A DNA stretch of 64,000 nucleotides from Pseudothauera hydrothermalis (lineage in GTDB: Bacteria > Pseudomonadota > Gammaproteobacteria > Burkholderiales > Rhodocyclaceae), in contig NZ_CP029331.1 in assembly GCF_003345255.1 (NCBI RefSeq), forward strand, positions 496,001-560,000. The letters are read 5' to 3'. Position numbers and translations under genes: made by a program. Each line of letters begins with the position of its first letter. Position 1 is the first letter of the stretch. Positions 1 through 9,378 of the stretch are shown one piece after another. The notes beneath the pieces were generated by a model. It had not been told where the DNA came from. It worked only from the letters and a program-made list of their open reading frames with translations, and made no database searches.

Positions 1-15
1 CGGTCGGTCAAGTGA
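1..15 (+). CDS. 3' end of an upstream gene, probably rpoA (partial)
   Basis: Five codons ending in TGA are visible before rplQ. In nearly all proteobacteria rpoA directly precedes rplQ, so this is probably the end of the RNA polymerase alpha subunit gene. The identification rests on gene order only; the visible residues are too few to prove it. Confidence 0.35.
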   Translation, partial: RSVK

Positions 16-24
16 GGTAATGAA

Positions 25-432
25 ATGCGTCACCGTAATGGTCTTCGCAAACTGAATCGTACCAGCAGCCATCGTCAGGCCATGCTCCGCAACATGGCTA
101 ACTCGTTGCTGCAGCACGAAGTGATCAAAACCACGTTGCCCAAGGCAAAAGAGCTGCGTCGTGTGGTCGAGCCGCTCATTACCTTGGGTAAGAAACCCAG
201 TGTGGCGAATCGACGTTTGGCCTTCAGCCGGCTGCGTGATCGTGACATGGTCGTCAAGCTGTTCGACGAGCTCGGTCCGCGTTATGCTGCGCGTCAGGGT
301 GGCTATCTGCGCATCCTGAAGTTCGGCTTCCGTGAGGGCGATAACGCCCCAATGGCCGTGGTTGAGTTGCTTGATCGTCCGGAAAGTACTGCGGAGTCCG
401 CGCAAACCGAGACAGAAGCCGCAGCAGCCTGA
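25..432 (+). CDS. rplQ: 50S ribosomal protein L17
   Basis: This is a component of the large ribosomal subunit, 135 residues long. The conserved L17 start ([17 protein letters not shown]) and the segment around [15 protein letters not shown] are present. The last 20 or so residues form an acidic, alanine-rich tail that is variable in the family. A GTGAGG ribosome-binding site lies just before the ATG. It is the last gene of the alpha operon and is followed by a clear intrinsic terminator. Confidence 0.98.
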   Translation: MRHRNGLRKLNRTSSHRQAMLRNMANSLLQHEVIKTTLPKAKELRRVVEPLITLGKKPSVANRRLAFSRLRDRDMVVKLFDELGPRYAARQGGYLRILKFGFREGDNAPMAVVELLDRPESTAESAQTETEAAAA

Positions 433-450
433 TCGGGCGCCTGTCTTAAC

Positions 451-479
451 AAAAACCGGACCTAGTCCGGTTTTTTTTT
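451..479 (+). terminator. Rho-independent terminator after rplQ
   Basis: AAAAACCGGA (451-460) pairs with TCCGGTTTTT (466-475) around a 5-nt loop, and the run of T continues to 479. It lies 19 bases after the rplQ stop and would end the ribosomal protein operon. Confidence 0.9.
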
Positions 480-512
480 CGGCCTGACCAACTGGCATCG
501 AGGAGAGATGCG

Positions 513-1544
513 GTGACAGAACATGTGCTGGTGACCGGTGGAGCTGGTTATATTGGCAGTCATGCCTGTCTTGCGCTGCTGGAGGCCGGCGCCGAAGTGG
601 TGGTGGTCGATGATCTGAGCAATGCCTCGCGTGAGTCGCTGCGTCGTGTGGAGCAATTGACCGGACGGCCCCTGGCGGGTTTTCATCGGCTGGATGTGCG
701 GGATCGCGCCGGGTTGGACGCCGTATTTAGTCGATACTCCATCGGTATCGTGTTGCATTTTGCGGGTTTGAAAGCCGTCGGTGAGTCGGTGGCCGATCCG
801 CTGCGCTACTACCAGAACAATGTTGGCGGCGCGATGACCTTGCTCGAAGCGATGCGCTGCCATGGTGTTCGACGCATGGTGTTCAGTTCGTCGGCCACGG
901 TCTACGGTGACCCACAAAGTGTGCCCATAGCCGAGGAGGCGCCACTTGGTCCGACCAATCCATATGGTCGGACCAAGTGGATGATCGAGCAGATGCTCGC
1001 AGATGTGGTGACGGCCGATCCGCGTTGGCAGGTGGTCGTCCTGCGTTATTTCAATCCGGTCGGCGCGCATCCGAGCGGACGGATCGGGGAAGATCCGCGC
1101 GGCACGCCCAACAACCTAATGCCCTATATCGCCCAGGTGGCCGTGGGGCGCTTGCCGGTACTGCAGGTCTTTGGCGGCGATTATCCGACTGCTGACGGTA
1201 CGGGTGTGCGCGACTTTATCCATGTCATGGATCTGGCCGAAGGCCATGTGCGTGCTGTGCAATGTTGCGCGCACTTACCTGGATTGACACGACTGAATCT
1301 CGGTACCGGCCGGGGCTACAGTGTGTTGGAGGTGGTGGCGGCGTTCGAAGCGGCAAGCGGCGTGCGCATTCCGTACCGAATTGTCGAGCGGCGCGCTGGC
1401 GATGTGGCGTGCTGCTGGGCCGATCCGCGACGTGCCGAGGTGCTGCTGGGGTGGCGGGCGCAGCGCGGGCTCGCCCAGATGTGTGCGGACGCATGGCGCT
1501 GGCAAAAAATGAACCCCGAAGGCTATGGGGCGAGCGCAGCTTGA
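513..1544 (+). CDS. galE: UDP-glucose 4-epimerase
   Basis: This enzyme interconverts UDP-glucose and UDP-galactose with bound NAD, feeding cell-surface polysaccharide synthesis. It has 343 residues, the usual length. The Rossmann motif TGGAGYIG is at residues 8-15, the catalytic serine cluster SSSATVYG near 125-132, and the YxxxK pair is Y151/K155 (PYGRTKW). The start is GTG, chosen because AGGAG lies 7 nt upstream and the sequence reads straight into the first beta strand. The next gene overlaps its 3' region only if a start earlier than the one chosen here is used. Confidence 0.95.
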   Translation: MTEHVLVTGGAGYIGSHACLALLEAGAEVVVVDDLSNASRESLRRVEQLTGRPLAGFHRLDVRDRAGLDAVFSRYSIGIVLHFAGLKAVGESVADPLRYYQNNVGGAMTLLEAMRCHGVRRMVFSSSATVYGDPQSVPIAEEAPLGPTNPYGRTKWMIEQMLADVVTADPRWQVVVLRYFNPVGAHPSGRIGEDPRGTPNNLMPYIAQVAVGRLPVLQVFGGDYPTADGTGVRDFIHVMDLAEGHVRAVQCCAHLPGLTRLNLGTGRGYSVLEVVAAFEAASGVRIPYRIVERRAGDVACCWADPRRAEVLLGWRAQRGLAQMCADAWRWQKMNPEGYGASAA

Positions 1545-1596
1545 ACGCGGTTTGTCGACCGTGGTCGAAGGAGCGTCCTTGTGCAAGGGGTGGATC

Positions 1597-1980
1597 GTGA
1601 GCGAGCAACTCATCAGCAGCCAAAAAAACGTTTTGGGCGGGCCGTTACTGGCCTGCAGTTATGCGCCGCTGACCGGCTTTTTCAGAACCGGCTGTTGCGA
1701 AACCGGGCGGGATGATCTTGGCAGGCATCTGGTGTGCAGCAAGGTGACCGCGGCGTTTCTGGCGTTTTCGCGCAGCCGGGGCAATGATTTGAGCACGCCG
1801 CGTCCTGAGCTGCGTTTTCCGGGCCTCAAGCCGGGTGACCGCTGGTGCCTGTGTGTGCATCGTTGGCTGGAGGCGTATGAGGCCGGTGTAGCGCCGCCGG
1901 TGGTGCTCGCGGCCACGCATCGTGCCGCGCTCGAAGTGGTCAGCCTAGATATCCTCAAGGCGCACGCCATCGACGGCTGA
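1597..1980 (+). CDS. DUF2237 family protein
   Basis: A conserved small protein of about 127 residues and unknown biochemical function. The family signature is clear: KNVLGG near the start, PLTGFFRTGCCETG, a central FSRSRGNDLSTP, then FPGLKPGDRWCLC and a C-terminal LEVVSLDILKAHA. Several conserved cysteines suggest metal binding or redox chemistry, but this is inference. GTG at 1597 is preferred because AAGGGG lies 6 nt upstream and the conserved domain begins about 12 residues later; the frame is open from an ATG at 1525 inside galE. Confidence 0.85.
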   Translation: MSEQLISSQKNVLGGPLLACSYAPLTGFFRTGCCETGRDDLGRHLVCSKVTAAFLAFSRSRGNDLSTPRPELRFPGLKPGDRWCLCVHRWLEAYEAGVAPPVVLAATHRAALEVVSLDILKAHAIDG

Positions 1981-2000
1981 GGCCGGCGCTGCGTGGGCAG

Positions 2001-2303
2001 TCACCATGCCCGTTTGATGCGGTTACGGTATTGCACATCGTGCGGCAATACCTGCTGCATGGCTTCGAGTTGGGTGCGCAGCCGTTCGCTAGCGATACGC
2101 AGCGTGTCGGCGCTGAGCAGGGGGAGTTCGCCATGTCTTGCGGTGCTGCGTACCACCTGATCGATGGCGCGATTGCGTTGCGCTTCGTCGGCGGGCAAAT
2201 AAACACCCAGCCCGGCGTCTTGCAGGTTCTTCAAGTAGCGCAGGCGACGTTCGATACGGTCCAGAAAGCGGGCCTGGGAATCAGTGGCGGGTTTGTCGGC
2301 CAT
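2001..2303 (-). CDS. hypothetical protein (100 aa)
   Basis: A 100-residue soluble, charged and probably helical protein, with repeated Arg/Leu heptads in the first half (RFLDRIERRLRYLKNLQ). No catalytic motif was recognised. The ATG is preceded by GGAG at suitable spacing. It lies downstream of uvrA on the same strand and converges with the DUF2237 gene. It could be cotranscribed with uvrA, since about 90 bp separate them. Confidence 0.7.
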   Translation of the reverse strand: MADKPATDSQARFLDRIERRLRYLKNLQDAGLGVYLPADEAQRNRAIDQVVRSTARHGELPLLSADTLRIASERLRTQLEAMQQVLPHDVQYRNRIKRAW

Positions 2304-2395
2304 GGCCGTCTCCGGTTTTTATCCAATAGGCGTATCGTCGCGCGCCAAAGCGCCCAACGCAAGTCGGGTCGTTCGGCAGCGCAAGCTTGCCTGGT

Positions 2396-5230
2396 CTAGC
2401 CGGTGACCTTCGAGGCGGCCAGTGCGCGGGCGAGGTAGGCGGCCGTGTAGCCGCGCCCCATCGCGGCGACCGCTTCTGGCGTGCCGGTGGCAACGACGCG
2501 CCCGCCGCCGTCGCCGCCTTCCGGGCCAAGGTCGACGATCCAGTCAGCGGTTTTGATGACGTCCAGGTTGTGCTCGATGACCACGATGGTGTTGCCTTGA
2601 TCGCGCAATCGGTGCAGCACCCGCAACAGCAAGTCGATGTCGTGGAAATGCAGGCCGGTGGTCGGCTCGTCGAGAACATACAGTGTGCGTCCGGTATCCC
2701 GTTTGGATAATTCCAGGGCCAGTTTGACCCGCTGTGCTTCCCCGCCGGACAGTGTGGTAGCGCTTTGGCCGAGCCGGATATAGCCTAGTCCGACATCGAC
2801 CAGGGTTTCCAGCTTGCGGGCCACCGCAGGCACCGGGCGGAAAAAATCCAGTGCCTGTTCGACGGTCATCTCCAGCACTTCAAAGATGGTCTTGCCCTTG
2901 TAGCGGATTTCCAGCGTCTCGCGGTTGTAACGCTTGCCGTGGCACACGTCGCAAGGCACATACATGTCCGGCAAAAAGTGCATTTCGACCTTGATCAAGC
3001 CGTCGCCCTGGCAGGCTTCGCAACGACCGCCTTTGACGTTGAAGGAAAAACGGCCGGGCCCGTAGCCGCGTGCACGCGCTTCGGGCACGCCGGCAAACAG
3101 CTCGCGGATTGGCGTCATCAGGCCGGTGTAGGTGGCCGGATTCGAGCGCGGAGTACGACCGATCGGCGACTGGTCGACGCTGATCACCTTGTCGAAATGT
3201 TCCAGCCCGCTGATGTCGCGGTATGCGGCCGGCTCCGCGCTGCTGCCGTGCAGGTGCCGGGCGACCAGCGGCACCAGGGTGTCGTTGATCAGCGTGGACT
3301 TGCCGGATCCGGAGACGCCAGTGACACAGACGAACAGACCAACCGGCAGGGCGAGGTCTAGATGCTTGAGGTTGTTGCCGGCGCAGCCGGAAAGCGTCAG
3401 CCAACGGCCGTCCGGCGTGTGTCGCTGCTTGGGCAGTGCGATGCGACGGCGGCCGGCAAGGTAATCGGCGGTCAGCGAGCCGGTGGCGGCGATGATGTCC
3501 TCAGGGCTACCGTGGGCGACTACTTGACCGCCATGCACGCCGGCGCCCGGCCCCATATCGACCACGTAGTCGGCGCTGCGGATGGCGTCTTCATCGTGTT
3601 CGACCACGATCACGGTGTTGCCCAGGTCGCGCAGCCGGCCCAGTGTGGCCAACAGGCGGTCGTTGTCGCGCTGGTGCAATCCGATGGAAGGCTCGTCCAG
3701 CACATACATGACGCCGGTGAGGCCGGAGCCGATCTGACTGGCCAACCGGATGCGCTGCGCTTCACCGCCGGACAAGGTATCGGCGGGTCGATCCAGCGAC
3801 AGATAATCCAGTCCGACATTGATCAGAAAACTGAGCCGGTCGGAGATTTCCTTGACGATCTTCTCGGCGATTTGCGCGCGGTGGCCGGACAAACGCAAGG
3901 TCTCGAAGAACTGCCGGCACTCGCCCAGTGGCAGACGGCTGATTTGTGGCAGCGAACGTCCGCCGACCATGACCGAGCGGGCTTCCCGGCGCAGCCGGCT
4001 GCCTTGGCAGGCGGGGCAGGTCTGAGTGGCCCGGTACTTGGCGAGTTCTTCGCGCACCGCTAGCGAATCGGTTTCCCGGTAACGGCGCTCCAGATTCGGA
4101 ATGATGCCCTCGAAAGGGTGGCTTTTGACCACCAGGCGGCCGTTGTCCGACAGGTAGCGAAAGTCGATGGCCTCACGCCCTGAACCATACAAGACGATCT
4201 CACGTGCCCGTTCGGGCAGATCGGCAAATGGTGTGTCCAGATCGAACCGATAATGTGCGGCCAGACTGGCGAGCATCTGGAAGTAGAACTGGTTGCGCCG
4301 ATCCCAGCCGCGGATCGCGCCGGCGGCCAGCGACAATTCCGGGTGGGCGACGACCCGCGCCGGATCGAAAAAATCTACTTGTCCCAGGCCGTCGCATTTG
4401 GGGCAGGCACCGGCCGGATTGTTGAAGGAAAACAGCCGCGGTTCCAGTTCGCCCAGCGCGTAGCTGCATACCGGGCACGCAAAACGCGCCGAAAACAGAT
4501 ATTCGCTGCCGCTGTCCAGTTCGAGCGCAATGGCCCGACCATCGGCGTGGGTCAGCGCCGTCTCAAAGGATTCGGCGATCCGCCCGCGCAGATCGGCGCG
4601 TACCTTGAAACGGTCGATCACCACATCCACGCTGTGGCGTCGGCCTTTTGTCAGCGGCGGCATGGCATCGAGTTCATGCACCTTGCCATCGACCCGTACC
4701 CGCACAAAGCCCTGCGCACGCAGTTCAGCGAACAGGTCCTGCTGTTCGCCTTTGCGGCCTGCAACCACAGGGGCCAGAATCATCAGGCGGGTGCCCTCGG
4801 GCAGGGCCAGCACTTGGTCCACCATCTGCGACACACTTTGCGCTTCCAGCGCTTGCTCCGGGTGATCCGGGCAGTGCGGCGTGCCTGCGCGAGCAAACAA
4901 TAAGCGCAGATAATCATGAATTTCAGTCACCGTGCCGACAGTCGAGCGCGGATTGTGACTGGTGGCTTTCTGTTCGATGGAGATGGCCGGCGACAATCCT
5001 TCGATCAGGTCGACGTCCGGCTTTTCCATCAACTGCAAAAACTGCCGGGCGTAGGCGGACAGTGACTCGACATAGCGCCGCTGTCCTTCCGCATATAGGG
5101 TGTCGAAGGCCAGCGACGACTTGCCCGAACCCGACAGGCCGGTGATGACGGTCAGGCGGTTGCGCGGCAGGTCCAGATTGATACTTTTGAGGTTGTGCGT
5201 GCGGGCGCCGCGGATGCGGATTTCGTCCAT
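2396..5230 (-). CDS. uvrA: Excinuclease ABC subunit A
   Basis: This is the damage-recognition ATPase of nucleotide excision repair; it loads UvrB on lesions. The length of 944 residues is typical. Two ABC ATPase modules are visible: Walker [11 protein letters not shown] near residue 30 and [10 protein letters not shown] near 645, each followed by an LSGGEAQR signature and a YVLDEP Walker B. Paired CxxC zinc-finger cysteines occur in both halves (CPVC and CEAC/CDVC). The gene is divergent from the MFS gene. No clear LexA box was found upstream. Confidence 0.97.
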   Translation of the reverse strand: MDEIRIRGARTHNLKSINLDLPRNRLTVITGLSGSGKSSLAFDTLYAEGQRRYVESLSAYARQFLQLMEKPDVDLIEGLSPAISIEQKATSHNPRSTVGTVTEIHDYLRLLFARAGTPHCPDHPEQALEAQSVSQMVDQVLALPEGTRLMILAPVVAGRKGEQQDLFAELRAQGFVRVRVDGKVHELDAMPPLTKGRRHSVDVVIDRFKVRADLRGRIAESFETALTHADGRAIALELDSGSEYLFSARFACPVCSYALGELEPRLFSFNNPAGACPKCDGLGQVDFFDPARVVAHPELSLAAGAIRGWDRRNQFYFQMLASLAAHYRFDLDTPFADLPERAREIVLYGSGREAIDFRYLSDNGRLVVKSHPFEGIIPNLERRYRETDSLAVREELAKYRATQTCPACQGSRLRREARSVMVGGRSLPQISRLPLGECRQFFETLRLSGHRAQIAEKIVKEISDRLSFLINVGLDYLSLDRPADTLSGGEAQRIRLASQIGSGLTGVMYVLDEPSIGLHQRDNDRLLATLGRLRDLGNTVIVVEHDEDAIRSADYVVDMGPGAGVHGGQVVAHGSPEDIIAATGSLTADYLAGRRRIALPKQRHTPDGRWLTLSGCAGNNLKHLDLALPVGLFVCVTGVSGSGKSTLINDTLVPLVARHLHGSSAEPAAYRDISGLEHFDKVISVDQSPIGRTPRSNPATYTGLMTPIRELFAGVPEARARGYGPGRFSFNVKGGRCEACQGDGLIKVEMHFLPDMYVPCDVCHGKRYNRETLEIRYKGKTIFEVLEMTVEQALDFFRPVPAVARKLETLVDVGLGYIRLGQSATTLSGGEAQRVKLALELSKRDTGRTLYVLDEPTTGLHFHDIDLLLRVLHRLRDQGNTIVVIEHNLDVIKTADWIVDLGPEGGDGGGRVVATGTPEAVAAMGRGYTAAYLARALAASKVTG

Positions 5231-5347
5231 GGAACCGGGCTAGGGAAAAGACGACCCGACACTATACCGAGAGAAGCCCGCGCCGGGCCAATCCACTTGG
5301 CGGTGTTAGAATCCTGCACCTTCGTCCGTCAGCTCGTTTCCAAACGC
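5231..5347. promoter_or_regulatory. Divergent promoter region uvrA / MFS gene
   Basis: This 117-bp gap separates two divergent starts. A leftward -10-like TATAGT reads from 5266 to 5261 and a rightward TAGAAT is at 5307-5312. Matching -35 boxes are poor, so both promoters are tentative. Confidence 0.4.
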
Positions 5348-6565
5348 ATGTCAGCCCCCGAATCCGACTCGATGAGCCCGCAGGAGCGGCGCGCCGGCAT
5401 CAGCCTGGCGGCGATTTTTGCGCTGCGCATGCTCGGGCTGTTTCTGATTCTGCCGGTGTTTGCGGTCCATGCGCCTACCGTACCGGGCGGCGACGATTTG
5501 ATGTTGGTGGGGCTGGCGATTGGCGCCTATGGGCTGACGCAGGCGTGTTTGCAAATCCCTTTCGGCGCGGCCTCCGACCGTTTCGGTCGCAAGCCGGTGA
5601 TCATTGCGGGGCTGGTGCTGTTTGCGGTGGGCAGCATGGTCGCTGCCTTGGCGGGCAGTATCGGCTGGATCATCTTCGGCCGTGTTTTGCAGGGCGCCGG
5701 GGCGATTTCGGCTGCGGTGACCGCACTGGCGGCAGATCTCACCCGTGATCAACATCGCACCAAGGTCATGGCCATGATCGGCTCGAGCATCGGGCTGGTA
5801 TTTGCTGCCTCACTGGTGGTTGCGCCGGTGCTCTATTCGGCGGTCGGCATGAGCGGCATCTTCTGGCTCACCGCATTTTTGGCGCTTGCAGCGATCTGGA
5901 TGGTTGTGCGCGTCGTACCTGCCGCTCCCCCGGTGCCCCGTGCCACCGGGCGTTTCGGCGATGTGCTGCGCAGCGGGCAGTTGATGCGGTTGAATTTTGG
6001 GGTTTTCGTCTTGCACCTGATCCAGACCACCATGTGGGTTATGGTGCCCGCCGCGCTGGTGGCTCATGGCGGCTTACCGCTGCCGGAACACTGGAAAGTG
6101 TATTTGCCAGCGGTATTGCTGTCTTTTATTGCCATGGTGCCGGCGGTCATCGTCGCCGAACGGCGCGGCTGGATGAAACCGGTTTTTTTGGCAGCGGTCG
6201 GTCTGCTGGTGATCGTGCAGTTGGGCCTGATGCTGTTCGGTAACGGGCTCTGGTCGCTCGCCTTTTGGTTGACGCTGTTTTTCTGCGCTTTCAACATTCT
6301 CGAAGCTACTCAGCCGTCATGGATTTCGAAGATTGCACCGGCGCATGCCAAGGGGACGGCGCTGGGCGTATACAATACGCTGCAGTCGGCAGGTTTATTC
6401 CTTGGCGGATTGCTCGGCGGCTGGCTGGCGCAGCGTTTTGGGGCCGCTGCGCTAAACCTGGTCTGCGCGGCACTGGCGCTCGTGTGGTTGGCCGTTGCCG
6501 CCACAATGAATCCGCCGCCGAGGCGGGTGCAGGCGGCAGCGCCCAATATGTCATCGGGTACCTGA
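5348..6565 (+). CDS. MFS transporter, YajR-like
   Basis: An inner-membrane major facilitator carrier of about 405 residues with roughly 12 hydrophobic helices. The MFS signature between helices 2 and 3 is seen as GAASDRFGRKPVI. The first helix motif (ISLAAIFALRMLGLFLILP) is like YajR and related drug or metabolite exporters; the substrate is unknown. The ATG at 5348 is chosen because the frame before it is not protein-like; an ATG at 5372 is a second option. It lies between uvrA and ssb, an order common in proteobacteria. Confidence 0.88.
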   Translation: MSAPESDSMSPQERRAGISLAAIFALRMLGLFLILPVFAVHAPTVPGGDDLMLVGLAIGAYGLTQACLQIPFGAASDRFGRKPVIIAGLVLFAVGSMVAALAGSIGWIIFGRVLQGAGAISAAVTALAADLTRDQHRTKVMAMIGSSIGLVFAASLVVAPVLYSAVGMSGIFWLTAFLALAAIWMVVRVVPAAPPVPRATGRFGDVLRSGQLMRLNFGVFVLHLIQTTMWVMVPAALVAHGGLPLPEHWKVYLPAVLLSFIAMVPAVIVAERRGWMKPVFLAAVGLLVIVQLGLMLFGNGLWSLAFWLTLFFCAFNILEATQPSWISKIAPAHAKGTALGVYNTLQSAGLFLGGLLGGWLAQRFGAAALNLVCAALALVWLAVAATMNPPPRRVQAAAPNMSSGT

Positions 6566-6690
6566 GGCGGCTGACCCGGCCGAATGGCGCTCGGCAAAGT
6601 ATGTGAATTCCCGGAGCCTTGGCTCCATCGACTTGAGACTCGGAAGCCCGGCGGTGAAGGCGGGCGATCCACCAGAACTGGAGAATCCGG

Positions 6691-7164
6691 ATGGCCTCCC
6701 TGAACAAAGTCATTTTGATCGGCAATCTGGGGCGTGACCCCGAAACCCGCTACATGCCCAGCGGCGACGCGATCTGCAACGTCACCATTGCCACCACCGA
6801 GACCTGGAAAGACAAAGCCAGCGGTGAGCGGCGCGAGGCCACCGAATGGCACCGCGTGGTGTTTTTCGGCCGCTTGGCCGAGATTGCCGCCCAATACCTG
6901 CGCAAGGGCAGCCAGGTCTACATCGAAGGCCGCTTGCAGACCCGCAAGTGGCAAGACAAAGACGGCCAGGACCGCTACACCACCGAGATCCGCGCCGACG
7001 AGATGAAAATGCTCGGCCGCCGCGAAGGCGGCGATGCGCCAATGCGCGACGGCGGCAGCTACGACGCTCCGCCTGCGCGGCCGGATCACACGCCCACGCC
7101 CGCACCGCAGAGCAAGCCGGCCAGCGGCGGTTTTGGTGAATTTGAAGACGATATTCCGTTCTAG
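6691..7164 (+). CDS. ssb: Single-stranded DNA-binding protein
   Basis: It coats single-stranded DNA in replication and repair. It is 157 residues, with an N-terminal OB fold (residues 1-110; [14 protein letters not shown] and [17 protein letters not shown] are family landmarks), a flexible Gly/Pro linker, and the acidic tip EFEDDIPF that recruits partner proteins. GGAG lies 7-8 nt before the ATG. Directly after the stop codon an open remnant of a restriction gene begins. Confidence 0.97.
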   Translation: MASLNKVILIGNLGRDPETRYMPSGDAICNVTIATTETWKDKASGERREATEWHRVVFFGRLAEIAAQYLRKGSQVYIEGRLQTRKWQDKDGQDRYTTEIRADEMKMLGRREGGDAPMRDGGSYDAPPARPDHTPTPAPQSKPASGGFGEFEDDIPF

Positions 7165-7166
7165 GC

Positions 7167-7361
7167 CTCGTCAGCCTGCGCGACAACGTCACGGTCAATT
7201 GGGGGCACCGGCAGTCCGTCCGCGCCCGCATGCGGGTGTTGGTCAAGCGCATCCTGTGTAAGTACAGCAACCCGGCCGATTTGCGGGATTCGGCGCTACA
7301 GCCGGTGTTGCAGCAGGCAGGGGCGGTGCCATGGACGCCTCTAACTGGTACGGTTACTTAG
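7167..7361 (+). pseudogene. Remnant of type I restriction HsdR subunit (C-terminal end)
   Basis: Sixty-four sense codons ending in TAG (7359-7361) begin two bases after the ssb stop and have no start codon of their own. The translation contains SLRDNVTVNW, then SVRARMRVLVKRIL and VLQQA, which resemble from memory the helical C-terminal end of HsdR proteins (DNVTIDWT...VRA.LR.LVKR.L pattern). No other part of hsdR, nor hsdM or hsdS, is in the window, so this looks like a relic of a deletion or gene loss. It overlaps the end of the convergent lyase gene by 21 bp. Confidence 0.6.
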
Positions 7362-8495
7362 CGTGCGCTGCATCCGGGTGAGCGCTTCGGTCAGTGTGCC
7401 GGCAGGGCAGCCGAAATTCAGGCGGACGAAGCCGGGTGCGCCGAAAGGCGCGCCATCGGACAAACCGACGCCGCCAGCCTCGAAAAATCCGGCCGGATCA
7501 TCGAGACCGCTGTCCCGACAGTCCAGCCATGCAAGGTAAGTGGCCTCGGGCGGTGTGGCGCGCACGCCGGGCATCTCCTGTAAGGCGCTATCGATCCGCG
7601 TGCGGTTTTCGCGCAAGACGGCCAGCAAGGCTTGGCGCCAGGCTTCGCCGTGGCGGTAGGCGGCTTCGCAGGCCACCAGGCCAAGCACATTAACCGGCGG
7701 CACGATGCCGCGCATGGCCGAACGAAAGCGGCGCCGCAAGGCCGGGTTGGGGATGATGGCCAGCGCGCAGTAGAGTGAGGCGATATTCCAGGTCTTGGAA
7801 GGCGCCATCAGCGTGATGCTGCGCTGCGCAACGGCCTCATCCAGCGCAGCAATTGGCAAATGTGGCCGGTTTGGGTCGAGTACCAAACCACAGTGGATTT
7901 CGTCGCTGCAGATCAGCAAATCGTGGCGTTCGGCCAGCGCCGCAATCCAGGCTAGTTCGTCACGGTCGAAAACGCGGCCGACCGGGTTGTGCGGATTGCA
8001 CAGCAAAAACAGGCGGGTGCGTGGGCCGATGGCCGCTTCGACGGCGTCGCGATCCCAGCCCCAGCGGGCGCCGTCATGCACCAGCGGGCGGCTGACCAAG
8101 CGGCGGCCGTTGTAGGCCGGTGCGGTGAGAAAAGGGGGATAGACCGGCGTGGCGGTAAAAACCTCGTCGCCCGCCTCACCGCTGATGCGGCAAGCGATGT
8201 TCAATCCGCTGACCACGCCGGGCAGCCACACCAGCCAGTCGGCCTCGATCCGCCAACCGTAGTGGCGCATCATGTGCTCGATGACCGCGTCGATCAGGCT
8301 GGGCCATGGCTCGGTGTAGCCGAACACGCCGTGGTCGATGCGGGCTTTGAGGGCGTCGAGGATGACCGCAGGGGCGGCAAAATCCATATCGGCCACCCAC
8401 ATCGGCAGCACGTCGCGGCCCGCGTAGCGGCCCCATTTTTCGCCTGGTACCGAACGTCTGTCGATCTGGCGGTCAAAGTCGAATGATTCTTTCAT
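7341..8495 (-). CDS. PatB/MalY family PLP-dependent C-S lyase (aminotransferase class I/II)
   Basis: Probably cleaves cystathionine or related thioethers (cystathionine beta-lyase activity). It is 384 residues, full length. Fold-type I PLP features are visible: the N-terminal PMWVADMDF typical of PatB/MalY, CNPHNPVGRVF, Asp198 in SDEIH for the PLP ring nitrogen, and the Schiff-base lysine K234 in PSKTWN. The start is ATG. The gene lies next to the left end of the prophage, 66 bp from the terminus, so its own upstream region was partly displaced by the insertion. Confidence 0.9.
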   Translation of the reverse strand: MKESFDFDRQIDRRSVPGEKWGRYAGRDVLPMWVADMDFAAPAVILDALKARIDHGVFGYTEPWPSLIDAVIEHMMRHYGWRIEADWLVWLPGVVSGLNIACRISGEAGDEVFTATPVYPPFLTAPAYNGRRLVSRPLVHDGARWGWDRDAVEAAIGPRTRLFLLCNPHNPVGRVFDRDELAWIAALAERHDLLICSDEIHCGLVLDPNRPHLPIAALDEAVAQRSITLMAPSKTWNIASLYCALAIIPNPALRRRFRSAMRGIVPPVNVLGLVACEAAYRHGEAWRQALLAVLRENRTRIDSALQEMPGVRATPPEATYLAWLDCRDSGLDDPAGFFEAGGVGLSDGAPFGAPGFVRLNFGCPAGTLTEALTRMQRTLSNRTS

Positions 8496-8556
8496 GCATC
8501 ACGCTCCGCTTTACCCGCAGTGTAACCCGGTGTTGCCCGTGTCCTGGTGTTGCGTG

Positions 8557-8561
8557 CCGGG
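8557..8561. repeat. Target-site duplication CCGGG, left copy
   Basis: CCGGG immediately precedes the left terminal TG of the prophage and is repeated immediately after the right terminal CA at 40084-40088. Five bases is the Mu duplication length, and CCGGG fits the Mu target preference NYSRN. Confidence 0.9.
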
Positions 8562-8651
8562 TGTAAAGACGCAACCGGTTTGAGAGCGCTTTTGCAGTGA
8601 TTTGATAGCGATTTGCAACCGGTATGCTAGCTGCGCTTGCATACCGGTTGC
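8562..8651. repeat. Prophage left terminus with transposase-binding repeats
   Basis: Four related sites are visible: GCAACCGGTTTGAGAGCG (8571-8588), a degenerate GCAGTGATTTGATAGCG (8594-8610), and a perfect 13-bp inverted pair GCAACCGGTATGC (8615-8627) / GCATACCGGTTGC (8639-8651). The 17-mer at 8635-8651 is identical to one at 39920-39936 near the right end. These are probably the MuA-binding sites; this role is inferred from position and symmetry. Confidence 0.8.
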
Positions 8652-8662
8652 GACTCTTGCTG

Positions 8663-8950
8663 TCAGGGATGGTTGGTGCGGTATGCTGGCGGGAGTTGGG
8701 TGCGGGCGAGTTCTGAGGCGTGGCTCTTGCGGCAGTGGTCGCGCTCGATCGGCAGAAATAGCAGGTCGATCAGCGGGCGCAGGAGGCGGCCGGCGAGCTT
8801 GCCTTGGCTCTCCAGGCGCCAGGCGGCGGCGCTGATGGTCTCGTCGGGGTGACCGTCGCCAAGGGTCAGCAGAACCCAGGCGAGCTGGTCGATGGCGATG
8901 AGGATGTTGCGCACCCTGCGGCACAGCGGGGCGATGACGCGATGGGGCAT
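8663..8950 (-). CDS. Small conserved phage tail-module protein (often labelled pseudouridine synthase)
   Basis: A 95-residue protein and the last gene at the left end of the prophage. Its core (RNILIAIDQLAWVLLTLG, then PDETISAAAWR and LIDLLF) resembles small proteins found beside P2-like tail genes that databases often name pseudouridine synthase. I see no catalytic domain of that enzyme, so the name is not supported here. The ATG at 8950 has AGGAA about 9 nt upstream. It follows the gpW-like gene by 20 bp. Confidence 0.65.
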   Translation of the reverse strand: MPHRVIAPLCRRVRNILIAIDQLAWVLLTLGDGHPDETISAAAWRLESQGKLAGRLLRPLIDLLFLPIERDHCRKSHASELARTQLPPAYRTNHP

Positions 8951-8970
8951 GCGGCAGCGTTCCTGGCTGG

Positions 8971-9375
8971 TCAGATGGAAACTTCGACTCTTAGGGTCTG
9001 CGGCTGTGGCGCGGCTTTGAGCCGCAGCGCGAGGTCGAGGACGACGTGACCGGGGCGGGGCGTCTGGGCGGCGACACGCTGGATGATGACGCGCGGCTCC
9101 CAGCGCTGGACGGCCACGGCGACCTCGTAGTAGAGGTCGGCCAGCCACTGGGCGTTGACGGGACGGTCGATGAGGTCGCGCAGGCGGCAGCCGTACTCGG
9201 GGCGCATGATGCGCTCGCCGGGGTAGGTGGTGAGGATGTCGAGGATGGACTGGCGGATGTGGTCGAGCCCAGCGATGCGCCCGCCAGCGGCGCGGTCGAG
9301 GCCGACCCAGCGGGAGAGCGCGGCCAGGTTGGGCGCGCGGCGCGGGAGGATGTCGATGAGCGTGTCCGATGACAT
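8971..9375 (-). CDS. Baseplate wedge protein, gpW/gp25 family
   Basis: A P2 gpW-like baseplate component of a contractile tail, 134 residues. The family core is visible: LDHIRQSILDILTTYPGERI, then RPEYGCRLRDLID, and a C-terminal beta region ending LRLKAAPQ. In P2, W lies between V and J. Here it has moved to the end of the tail operon, 3 bp after the gpD-like gene. Confidence 0.88.
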   Translation of the reverse strand: MSSDTLIDILPRRAPNLAALSRWVGLDRAAGGRIAGLDHIRQSILDILTTYPGERIMRPEYGCRLRDLIDRPVNAQWLADLYYEVAVAVQRWEPRVIIQRVAAQTPRPGHVVLDLALRLKAAPQPQTLRVEVSI

Positions 9376-9378
9376 GGA

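Noticed and set aside
7167-7361. Active type I restriction system
   Set aside because: Only a C-terminal fragment is present; no hsdM, hsdS or rest of hsdR.
8663-8950. Assignment as a pseudouridine synthase
   Set aside because: The 95-residue protein lacks the catalytic Asp motif and size of such enzymes; only a database habit supports the name.
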